DNA of 6,964 bases from Enteractinococcus helveticum (GTDB taxonomy: Bacteria > Actinomycetota > Actinomycetes > Actinomycetales > Micrococcaceae). Location of the stretch: NCBI RefSeq assembly GCF_020742345.1, contig NZ_DYXC01000160.1:1-6964 (forward strand). The letters are read 5' to 3'. The translations under genes and the position numbers were made by a program. The notes under the pieces were generated by a model. It was not told the DNA's origin. It searched no databases and saw nothing but the letters and a program-made list of their open reading frames with translations. How positions within the stretch are numbered: the first letter of the stretch is position 1; each line of letters opens with the position of its first letter. This document shows positions 1 through 5,852 of the stretch, piece after piece.

Positions 1-1113
1 GCGCTTAGCCTCATCACCAAAACCCGCGGCGCGCGTGGCGGCCATCACCTCGGCCACGGTGCCACCACCCTCGGGGACCACCCGGTTGCCGTAGCGCACC
101 CCGTCAAAGCGCGCCAAATTCGACGACACCTCCGAAGGCACAATCAAATAATAGGCGTGCAGGGCGTAGGGCATGTGCGGGCACTCGACCGTGGTAATCT
201 CAGCGCCCGCCGCGCGCAACATGTCCAAGGTTTCCTGGAATGCCTCCCAGATACCGTCGGTAAAACCCGGGCCTTGCAATTCTTGCAGCACCCCGATGCG
301 CAGCCCAGTTAAGTCGTGACGCTTGGTCGCCTCCAGCAGCGTATCCCACCGGGTATGCAGCGATGTGGAGTCCTTCGGATCATGCCCGGCAATGAGCTCG
401 TGTAGCGCGGCCGCATCGGCGGTGGTCCGGGCGACCGGGCCAATCTGATCCAGTGACGACGCCATGGCAATCAAACCGTAACGGGACACCGACCCATACG
501 TGGGCTTAGCACCCACGGTGCCGGTAAACGCCGCAGGTTCGCGGATTGACCCACCCGTGTCACTGCCTAAGGCCAGCGGTGCCATAAACGCCCCGACCGC
601 AGCGGCCGATCCGCCACCGGAACCACCCGGTGCGCGCGTAAGATCCCACGGATTGCGGGTCACCCCGTAGGCCGAGTATTCGGTGGTGGATCCCATCGCG
701 AATTCATCGAGGTTCGTCTTGCCTAGAATCGGCAGTTTCGCCGCCCGGATTGTGCGGACCACGCTGGCATCGTAGGGCGGCATCCAGCCTGCTAAAATTT
801 TCGACGCCGCCGTGGTGGGCTGACCGATTGTCACAATGTTGTCTTTGATTGCAATCGGCACCCCGGCCAATGGGTGCAGCTCATCGGCTTCGGGGCCACC
901 TGAGGCACGGATCGCATCCACCTGCCCGGCCACGGCCATGGCTTCTTCTTCATTGAGATGCAGAAACGCGTGAATGCCTTCTTCGGCTGTGCCGTCAATT
1001 GCTTTGATGCGGTCAAAATGCGCGCGTGTTAGCTCAACCGAAGTCAACGTCCCGGCCCGCAGGTGCTCGGCCATTGCTAAGGCGGTGAGTCGAATCATCT
1101 GATCGGGGGTCAT
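1..1113 (-). CDS. gatA: Asp-tRNA(Asn)/Glu-tRNA(Gln) amidotransferase subunit A, 3' end outside window
   Basis: GatA is the amidase subunit of the cytoplasmic GatCAB complex. It hydrolyses glutamine and supplies the ammonia that converts misacylated Glu-tRNA(Gln) or Asp-tRNA(Asn) to the correct amide. The first 371 codons are present; the family is about 490-500 residues, so roughly the last quarter lies beyond the left edge. The amidase-signature triad is readable: Lys90 in GVPIAIKDN, cis-Ser165 in APGGSGGGSAAA and nucleophile Ser189 in GSDTGGSIREPA. The spacings of 75 and 24 match those I know for Staphylococcus GatA (Lys79, Ser154, Ser178). Gly in place of the second Ser of GGSSGG is usual in actinobacteria. 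The glutamine-site region PSEVSSNLARFDGVRYG follows around residues 325-345, and the visible end reads GFGDEAKR. The ATG overlaps the gatC stop as ATGA, with AGAGG at 1121-1125 as ribosome binding site, so the two subunits are probably translationally coupled. No gatB is visible. Nothing looks broken. Confidence 0.97.
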   Translation of the reverse strand, partial: MTPDQMIRLTALAMAEHLRAGTLTSVELTRAHFDRIKAIDGTAEEGIHAFLHLNEEEAMAVAGQVDAIRASGGPEADELHPLAGVPIAIKDNIVTIGQPTTAASKILAGWMPPYDASVVRTIRAAKLPILGKTNLDEFAMGSTTEYSAYGVTRNPWDLTRAPGGSGGGSAAAVGAFMAPLALGSDTGGSIREPAAFTGTVGAKPTYGSVSRYGLIAMASSLDQIGPVARTTADAAALHELIAGHDPKDSTSLHTRWDTLLEATKRHDLTGLRIGVLQELQGPGFTDGIWEAFQETLDMLRAAGAEITTVECPHMPYALHAYYLIVPSEVSSNLARFDGVRYGNRVVPEGGGTVAEVMAATRAAGFGDEAKR

Positions 1114-1415
1114 CGGTCATCCTCTGGACGCAAAATGGCCGGCACTTTGAAGCGGCCAGCCTCGGCGTCAGGCGCACCGGATAGCGCCTCATGTTGGCTC
1201 AGTACCGGCCCGACGACGTCCTCACGATACACATTTGTCAGGGCAATCGGATGCGAGGTCGGCATCACGTGTTCGGTGGCAACCTCTTGTACCTTGGCAA
1301 CCGAATCGAGGATCTTACTGACCTCCTGCGACATCCGGTCTAATTCTGCTTCGGTCAGATTCACATGAGCCAATTGGGCCAGGTGGGTGATCTGATCCCG
1401 GGTCAGGTCAGGCAT
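1110..1415 (-). CDS. gatC: Asp-tRNA(Asn)/Glu-tRNA(Gln) amidotransferase subunit C
   Basis: GatC is the small subunit that wraps around GatA and ties it to GatB in the tRNA-dependent amidotransferase. The 101-residue length is normal (family about 95-105). The N-terminal helical motif DQITHLAQLAHVNLTEAEL (residues 7-25), the helix containing KILDSVAKVQEV (34-45), and a C-terminal stretch with REDVVGP (64-70) followed by the FKVPAIL element (89-95) are all typical. The ATG start is supported by GAAGGA at 1421-1426, five bases upstream. The stop overlaps the gatA start by four bases, giving a gatC-gatA operon read to the left. The gene is divergent from the siderophore-interacting protein gene, with 209 bases between the two starts. 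Confidence 0.96.
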   Translation of the reverse strand: MPDLTRDQITHLAQLAHVNLTEAELDRMSQEVSKILDSVAKVQEVATEHVMPTSHPIALTNVYREDVVGPVLSQHEALSGAPDAEAGRFKVPAILRPEDDR

Positions 1416-1420
1416 GGCGC

Positions 1421-1426
1421 TCCTTC
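1421..1426 (-). promoter_or_regulatory. gatC ribosome binding site
   Basis: GAAGGA on the minus strand, five bases before the gatC ATG. It fixes the gatC start at 1415. Confidence 0.8.
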
Positions 1427-1448
1427 ACCTCGGGGTGGTTGTGATGCC

Positions 1449-1454
1449 AGTGTA
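1449..1454 (-). promoter_or_regulatory. Possible -10 element of the gatCA promoter
   Basis: TACACT on the minus strand fits the TAnnnT pattern of an actinobacterial -10 box and lies 33 bases before the gatC start, leaving room for a short leader with the ribosome binding site. I see no good -35 hexamer 16-18 bases upstream, which is common for actinobacterial promoters but leaves the call weak. Confidence 0.3.
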
Positions 1455-1568
1455 AACCCGTCGGGACCGCGCCGGATAGGACCTGTAGTATGTATGGCAG
1501 TTTTTCTTCAACTTGGACCAGTTGAGAGCATTGTGCTCACCGAGACCGCTCTTCACAATCCCGCACCT

Positions 1569-1592
1569 TGAGGCTAGCCTAATATATTAGGC
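1569..1592 (+). promoter_or_regulatory. DtxR/IdeR-type iron box, two overlapping palindromes
   Basis: Aligned by eye, positions 1569-1587 match the 19-base DtxR/IdeR consensus TTAGGTTAGCCTAACCTAA at 14 positions, including the core TAGCCTAA. The site consists of a 10-bp palindrome AGGCTAGCCT (1571-1580) overlapping a 16-bp perfect palindrome GCCTAATATATTAGGC (1577-1592). It sits 33 bases upstream of the TTG start of the siderophore-interacting protein, where a bound repressor would cover the promoter. Iron-loaded DtxR/IdeR represses iron-uptake genes in actinobacteria, so the flavoprotein is expected to be induced by iron starvation. The sequence match is direct; binding is inferred. Confidence 0.72.
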
Positions 1593-1613
1593 AATACTTA
1601 CATGTTCTAATTC

Positions 1614-1619
1614 AAGGAG
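1614..1619 (+). promoter_or_regulatory. Ribosome binding site that decides the TTG start
   Basis: AAGGAG lies five bases before TTG at 1625. No in-frame ATG or GTG is placed as well: the next Met codons are at residues 21 and 23, behind no Shine-Dalgarno sequence. The TTG is therefore taken as the start. Confidence 0.82.
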
Positions 1620-1624
1620 ATTTC

Positions 1625-2500
1625 TTGACTCAGCAGTCTGCTCGCGCAGCGAGTACTCGTCCACGCCGTCCACGTCCGTCCCCAATGGTCATGGAGGTCG
1701 TGGCGGTCGAAGACCTGTCCCCGACCTTCAAGCGCATCACATTCGGTGGCAAAGACTTTGACCTCTTTCAGAATTCCGAAGCCGTTGACAAATACGTCAA
1801 ACTCCTGCTGCCGCAGAACCCCGAATCTGGACTCGTCCCACCATTCAACTTGGATGAGCTGCGCAAAACCCTGCCCAAAGATGAACTACCGCTGCGTCGC
1901 ACCTACACCGTCCACTCGGTCAACCCCGAAACCAAAACCCTCAAAATGGACTTCGTGATCCACGGTGCCGAGGGGCTGGCCGGCCCCTGGGCCGAACAAG
2001 CACAGGTCGGCGATCTGCTGCAATTCTCTGGCCCCGGTGGCAAATACCAGCCCGATCCCACCGCCGACTGGCATCTACTCGCCGGTGATGAAGCCGCCAT
2101 CCCAGCCATCGGAGCCGCCCTGGAAGCTATGCCCGACGACGCCGTTGGTCATGCGCTCATTGAGGTTGCTACCGCCGACGACGAATGGGACCTCACCGCA
2201 CCGGAAGGTATTGAAATCACCTGGTTGCACCGCGGTGGCCCCTTCACCCCCGAATCCACGGTGCTGGAACAGGCTGTTAAAGATGTGCCGTGGCGTGAAG
2301 GTCGCGTCCAGGCGTTTATCCACGGTGAACGCGAAATCATGAAAACCCTGCGCGTCTATCTCAACGAAGAACGCGGCGTCGAGCGCGCCGATATGTCGCT
2401 ATCGGCCTACTGGGCCTATGGTCGCGCCGAAGATACGTTCCAAGCCGAAAAGAAACTGCCCATCGGCCAGATTTACCCCGAAGCCGGGCTGCAGTACTAA
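1625..2500 (+). CDS. Siderophore-interacting FAD-dependent ferric reductase (SIP family)
   Basis: This is a cytoplasmic flavoprotein of the siderophore-interacting protein family (ViuB/YqjH-like), which reduces ferric siderophores with NAD(P)H so that iron is released. It has 291 residues, close to the usual 270-290. A basic, proline-rich N-terminus (residues 11-20) precedes the FAD-binding barrel. Visible motifs are LSPTFKRITFGG (31-42), the flavin motif LRRTYTV (90-96), DFVIHG with GPWA (109-123), GDLLQFSGPGG (129-139), the nucleotide-binding LAGDEAAIPAI (152-162), FIHGE (231-235) and the C-terminal SAYWAYGRAED (260-270). The last resembles the family SGYWRRGRTEE but has Ala-Tyr where Arg-Arg is common. 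There is no signal peptide or membrane segment. The TTG start is set by AAGGAG. The gene is monocistronic: divergent from gatCA and convergent with the MFS gene. The upstream iron box points to DtxR/IdeR control. The siderophore it serves cannot be told, as no siderophore transporter is in the window. Confidence 0.93.
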   Translation: MTQQSARAASTRPRRPRPSPMVMEVVAVEDLSPTFKRITFGGKDFDLFQNSEAVDKYVKLLLPQNPESGLVPPFNLDELRKTLPKDELPLRRTYTVHSVNPETKTLKMDFVIHGAEGLAGPWAEQAQVGDLLQFSGPGGKYQPDPTADWHLLAGDEAAIPAIGAALEAMPDDAVGHALIEVATADDEWDLTAPEGIEITWLHRGGPFTPESTVLEQAVKDVPWREGRVQAFIHGEREIMKTLRVYLNEERGVERADMSLSAYWAYGRAEDTFQAEKKLPIGQIYPEAGLQY

Positions 2501-2525
2501 ATCCTAGAACTGCAACGGCAACGAC

Positions 2526-2571
2526 GAACCTCCCCAAGGTCTCCTTTTGATAGAGGAATTTGGGGAGGTTC
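2526..2571. terminator. Inverted repeat between convergent genes, probable bidirectional terminator
   Basis: The arms GAACCTCCCCAA (2526-2537) and TTGGGGAGGTTC (2560-2571) are perfectly complementary over 12 bp around a 22-base loop, which can itself form a short TCCT/AGGA stem. It lies in the 108-base gap between two convergent stop codons (2500 and 2609), where a shared terminator is expected. Neither strand has a clear U-tract after the stem, so it is not a textbook intrinsic terminator. It could also act by blocking 3' exonuclease or antisense read-through. Confidence 0.7.
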
Positions 2572-2608
2572 ACTGCTTCCAAGCTTTTAGCTGGGAACGT
2601 TTTGTGCG

Positions 2609-4120
2609 TTACAACGTGGGTTGTTCCGGGGTGTTGGCTGTAGCCATTGCTGGGGCAGCGGCTTTCAGGTCATCTTCCACTAGGCACTTGTCCAATGGCA
2701 GTTCACCGTTATGCCATTTGTCCCAATCACCGCTTGCTTCGAACGGGTAGTCGAGGCGGATATCCCGGGTTTCTTTGAGCATCACGGTACCCAAGAGGCC
2801 CAGGCCAGCCATCGCCAGCAGGTAGATAACAATCGACCAGGTGGTACCGAAGCCATTCATCAGCAGCTCGGCAATCGTTGGAGCAAACGCACCACCAAGG
2901 ATTGCCCCCAACGCGTAGGAGATGGAGACGCCCGAGTAGCGCACGGATGCTGGGAACAATTCTGCATACCAGACGGCTTGCGGACCGTAGGTCATACCCA
3001 GACCAACGGCCAACAGTGAAGTGCTAATCAAAACACCCAGGACACCGAAGTTCTTAATCAATTCGAATAGCGGGATAATACCGGCGGCCTGAACGAACCA
3101 GCCCAGCGTCATGATCCGACGGCGACCAAATGTATCAGCCAGCCAGCCGGAAGTCAGTGTGGAAACCAACCAGACCGCAGCAGCTACCAACACGGCCAAC
3201 TGGACACCCACCTGGTCATAGCCAAGGCCGCCGTCATCAATAGGACGTGTCGCCATGCCCTGGACATAGCCGCCGGTGATCATATAACCAGAAGCACCAT
3301 TACCGGCAATCAGCAGGATGCCGAATAGGACAATGACGCCGAACTTCGGGAACAGGCTCGGTGGCTTAACGTTGGCCTGACCGGCGTCCTGCGCGTTGCT
3401 CTTGAGCTCAGCGATTTCGTTGAATACCGGTGATTCGTCAACGGCAGAGCGAACAAAGAGCCCAACAATGACCAAGACCAGGGACAACAGGAATGGAACA
3501 CGCCACCCCCAGTCGTAGAAGGCCTGACCTGGTGCGATCCAGTTCACTACTGCTAATACCGCAGAGGCCAGCAGCATACCGGTTGGCACACCGATCTGCG
3601 GAAAAGCGCCGAAGAAGCCACGGCGACCTTTCGGTGCGTACTCCACAGACATCAGGACTGCGCCACCCCATTCACCGCCTGCAGAGACACCTTGCAAAAT
3701 GCGCAGAGCTAACAGCAAGAAGGGCGCCCAGAGGCCGATCTGATCGTAGGTAGGCAAAAGGCCCATCGTGGTGGTTGCAAGACCCATCATGATCAAGGTA
3801 ACGACCAGCAGCGGCTTGCGTCCGAAACGGTCTCCCAGACGACCTGCGATGGCAGCGCCTAAGGGACGGAACAGGAAGGACAGACCGATGGTGACCAGCG
3901 ATACGATGCGCTCGAAATCCTCCCCAGCAGGGGCAAAGAACAGTGGACCAAGCACAATATTTGCCGCAAGAGCGTAAATGAAAAAGTCGTACCATTCGAT
4001 CACGGTACCCATCAGGGTTCCAGTCAGAACGCGACGACGTTCTTTCGGGGTGATTTCTTTTGCACTGGGGCTCGGCTGTGAAGACGATCCGCCCGCGCTA
4101 TTTGTGACCTGTGGACGCAT
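2609..4120 (-). CDS. MFS transporter, metabolite:H+ symporter (MHS, ShiA-like) family
   Basis: This is a cytoplasmic-membrane secondary transporter of the MHS branch of the major facilitator superfamily, which takes up organic acids or compatible solutes with protons (ShiA shikimate, KgtP oxoglutarate, ProP proline/betaine). It has 503 residues and about twelve hydrophobic segments: six between roughly 33 and 226, a polar central loop (227-258), and six between roughly 259 and 447. Family landmarks are GTVIEWYDFFIYALAA (38-53), RPLGAAIAGRLGDRFGRK with the motif A loop (85-102), RILQGVSAGGEWGGA (140-154) and the second-half loop GWLADTFGRRR (325-335). Residues 1-30 (Ser-rich) and 448-503 form polar cytoplasmic tails. 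Residues 93-180 look nearest to ShiA, but the substrate is not determined. The ATG has AAGGTG ten bases upstream, a rather long spacing, and that site overlaps a tiny upstream frame. No partner gene is in the same direction nearby, so it appears monocistronic. Confidence 0.92.
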   Translation of the reverse strand: MRPQVTNSAGGSSSQPSPSAKEITPKERRRVLTGTLMGTVIEWYDFFIYALAANIVLGPLFFAPAGEDFERIVSLVTIGLSFLFRPLGAAIAGRLGDRFGRKPLLVVTLIMMGLATTTMGLLPTYDQIGLWAPFLLLALRILQGVSAGGEWGGAVLMSVEYAPKGRRGFFGAFPQIGVPTGMLLASAVLAVVNWIAPGQAFYDWGWRVPFLLSLVLVIVGLFVRSAVDESPVFNEIAELKSNAQDAGQANVKPPSLFPKFGVIVLFGILLIAGNGASGYMITGGYVQGMATRPIDDGGLGYDQVGVQLAVLVAAAVWLVSTLTSGWLADTFGRRRIMTLGWFVQAAGIIPLFELIKNFGVLGVLISTSLLAVGLGMTYGPQAVWYAELFPASVRYSGVSISYALGAILGGAFAPTIAELLMNGFGTTWSIVIYLLAMAGLGLLGTVMLKETRDIRLDYPFEASGDWDKWHNGELPLDKCLVEDDLKAAAPAMATANTPEQPTL

Positions 4121-4129
4121 AACTGTGTT

Positions 4130-4150
4130 TCACCTTTCATTGCGACGCAT
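4130..4150 (-). CDS. Six-codon upstream reading frame (MRRNER) in the MFS leader
   Basis: An ATG at 4150 opens six codons, MRRNER, ending in TGA at 4130-4132, nine bases before the transporter ATG and in the same frame as it. It is preceded by AGGAGG at 4158-4163 with seven bases of spacing, a near-ideal ribosome binding site and clearly better than that of the transporter. The AAGGTG serving the transporter lies inside the last codons and stop of this frame, so ribosomes on it would cover or hand over to the downstream site. Half of its six residues are arginine (Arg2, Arg3, Arg6). Translation is inferred from the Shine-Dalgarno sequence alone. Confidence 0.45.
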   Translation of the reverse strand: MRRNER

Positions 4151-4157
4151 CCACTGT

Positions 4158-4163
4158 CCTCCT
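4158..4163 (-). promoter_or_regulatory. Consensus Shine-Dalgarno of the upstream frame
   Basis: AGGAGG on the minus strand, seven bases before the ATG at 4150. It is the strongest ribosome binding site in the window, yet it serves only a six-codon frame. Confidence 0.6.
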
Positions 4164-4180
4164 GTTTCTACCGTGACGCA

Positions 4181-4186
4181 AATCTA
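4181..4186 (-). promoter_or_regulatory. Possible -10 element for the MFS transcript
   Basis: TAGATT on the minus strand fits TAnnnT. It would place transcription start near 4174, about 10 bases upstream of the AGGAGG. There is no recognisable -35, so this is a weak positional guess. Confidence 0.22.
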
Positions 4187-4415
4187 CAAATTCGTTGCAA
4201 TATCACCATTTTCGTGCAGCGGGGCACTAGGTTCTCCGAAAGCATCACAATGCGATAGGACGAATATTTTGCATATTTAACTCAGTCCCCTGGATAAATT
4301 TGCCCAATTGGTCACAGGGCCACCGCAAGTCGATCACAACAAATAATCGCCTCTCAACTGTTGCCTTTTTGAGACACCTCGTTTTTGGGTCGCTAAGAGC
4401 CGAATGGTGATATTT

Positions 4416-5852
4416 CTAACCCGCTGTTATGACTTCAGCCTCAGCTGCAAGATATTGTCCGGTGAGCGAACCGGAAACCGCGGTGAGACAAGCCGGGGTT
4501 GTGACGGCAACAACTTGTCCACCGTCGGCTCCAGCACCAGGGCCCAGGTCGATGACATGGTCTGCCGTGGCGATCATCGCCTGATGGTGTTCTGCCACAA
4601 TCACCGTGTGTCCCTGGTCGACGAGCCGATGTAGTTGTGCGTTGAGTAACTCCACGTCAGCCGGGTGTAATCCTGTGGAGGGTTCATCGAAGAGGTACAA
4701 GGTGTGTGCTGCGGTGTTGCGTTGCAGTTCGGTGGCCAGTTTGATGCGTTGGGCCTCACCGCCAGAAAGCTCTGTTGCGCGCTGGCCAAGGGTAATGTAG
4801 CCCAGCCCGATGGCTTCAAGGGCCTGGAGTGCCCGCAAAACCTGTGGCTCATCTTCAAAAACCGTCTTCGCTGCGGTTACCGATAACGCCAGAATATCTG
4901 CCACCGTATAACCGCGCCAGGTGATGCTCAGTGTTTCTTGATTGAACCGTTGCCCGTGGCACACCGGACAGGTGGCATAGGACCCCGGTAGGAAAATGAG
5001 TTCCACCTCGATCTGGCCAAGCCCGGAACATTCCGGGCAGCGCCCCTCGGCCACATTGAACGAGAACCTGCCGATGCCCCAGTCACGTCGTCGCGCCTGA
5101 TCGGTTTCGGCAAAGATTCGGCGAACTCGATCAAATAGCCCGGTATAGGTTGCCACCACGGATCGGGGAGTCCGGCCAATTGGTCGCTGGGTGATGTGGG
5201 CTAGCCGCTGAATCTGGTCCAGTCCCTCCACTGAGGTGACTGTGACGGCGTCGTTGGTAGGTGGTTCCTCGGGTTCATCGGTCACGGTGGTCGACACTGC
5301 GTTTTGGACGTGTCGCCCGATCACATGCGTTACCAGAGTAGATTTACCCGAACCAGACACGCCGGTGACGGCGGTGAACTGTCCTAAGGGAATGGTCACG
5401 TCCTGGTCCACGATGTTCCGGGCAGTGATGCCCGCGAATTTCAATGCGCCGCGGGCGGGATGGCGCGGCGCATCATTGAGATGCAGCGGCCCGGGGTGTA
5501 CAAAACGAGCCGTAATGGATTCCTCCACACTGCCCAGCCCGTGAGTCGGTCCCGAATACACAATTCGGCCACCGTGCACCCCGGCCCCGGGGCCGACGTC
5601 GACAACCCAATCGGCCTGGGCCACCAGGGACATGTCATGTTCGACCAACAATGCGGAGTTCCCCTCGGCGACAAAGCGCGTCAAGAGTTTCGATAGCGTG
5701 TGTTTTTCAGCCGGATGCACACCCGCCGATGGTTCATCCAGCACGTAGGCCACTCCGAAGAGTCCCTCATGAACCTGGGATGCCAGGCGGAGCCGTTGCA
5801 GCTCCCCGGTAGACAAGGAATCAGCGGGGCGGTCCACGGATAAGTGCCCCAC
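4416..5852 (-). CDS. UvrA-like ATPase, C-terminal two thirds, separated from its 5' part by a frameshift
   Basis: This is the long intact portion of a class II UvrA-like (UvrA2/DrrC type) ABC ATPase. UvrA proteins bind damaged DNA as dimers in nucleotide excision repair; class II members are also tied to drug or antibiotic resistance. The 478 residues carry the end of ATPase module I (signature LSTGELQRLRLA at 13-24; Walker B YVLDEPSAGVHP at 36-47). All of module II follows: Walker A GVSGSGKST (164-172), zinc module CPEC (272-275) and CPVC (295-298), signature LSGGEAQRIKLA (362-373), and Walker B YLFDEPSTGLHP (386-397) with the switch EHH (421-423). The GTG at 5852 has no Shine-Dalgarno sequence, and the protein's natural beginning lies in the overlapping upstream frame. 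The second module is undamaged, so decay may be recent or the fragment may still be expressed. Full class II UvrA proteins are about 750-850 residues. Confidence 0.85.
   Translation of the reverse strand: MGHLSVDRPADSLSTGELQRLRLASQVHEGLFGVAYVLDEPSAGVHPAEKHTLSKLLTRFVAEGNSALLVEHDMSLVAQADWVVDVGPGAGVHGGRIVYSGPTHGLGSVEESITARFVHPGPLHLNDAPRHPARGALKFAGITARNIVDQDVTIPLGQFTAVTGVSGSGKSTLVTHVIGRHVQNAVSTTVTDEPEEPPTNDAVTVTSVEGLDQIQRLAHITQRPIGRTPRSVVATYTGLFDRVRRIFAETDQARRRDWGIGRFSFNVAEGRCPECSGLGQIEVELIFLPGSYATCPVCHGQRFNQETLSITWRGYTVADILALSVTAAKTVFEDEPQVLRALQALEAIGLGYITLGQRATELSGGEAQRIKLATELQRNTAAHTLYLFDEPSTGLHPADVELLNAQLHRLVDQGHTVIVAEHHQAMIATADHVIDLGPGAGADGGQVVAVTTPACLTAVSGSLTGQYLAAEAEVITAG

Larger units (their letters stand above)
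4121..4415. other. Intergenic region upstream of the MFS gene
   Basis: These 295 bases separate the UvrA remnant's stop from the MFS start; both genes are read to the left. The part nearest the MFS gene holds the upstream frame and a possible -10 (TAGATT, 4181-4186, minus). An AT-rich stretch at 4263-4277 contains the dyad AATAT-TTTGC-ATATT. On the minus strand TTGTGAT occurs twice, followed by CGACTT and by GCTTTC. I see no long ORF, no RNA gene and no convincing terminator after the UvrA remnant. Confidence 0.5.

Noticed and set aside
1365..1571. A 68-codon plus-strand ORF covering the gatC start and intergenic region.
   Set aside because: It is antisense to gatC, runs into the iron box region, and has no family features.
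1552..1580. TTCACA (1552-1557) and TAGCCT (1575-1580) as -35/-10 of the flavoprotein promoter.
   Set aside because: The spacing is 17, but the -10 matches poorly and lies wholly inside the iron box; TATATT at 1583-1588 is an equal candidate. I could not choose, so no promoter hexamers are annotated.
2579..2595. Small hairpin around AGCT-TTT-AGCT just after the MFS stop.
   Set aside because: Only four perfect pairs, plus two after a mismatch. The nearby 12-bp stem is a far better terminator candidate.
3978..4280. A 100-codon plus-strand ORF across the MFS start.
   Set aside because: It is antisense to the conserved MFS N-terminus and has no ribosome binding site or recognisable domain.
4360..4400. 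T-runs near GAGACACCTC as a terminator.
   Set aside because: The T-runs are on the plus strand, where no gene ends, and the stem is only three base pairs.
5821..5852. Programmed ribosomal frameshift joining the two UvrA frames.
   Set aside because: The junction has no slippery heptamer, no internal Shine-Dalgarno sequence and no obvious stimulatory hairpin. The gene has two other lesions, so decay is the simpler reading.
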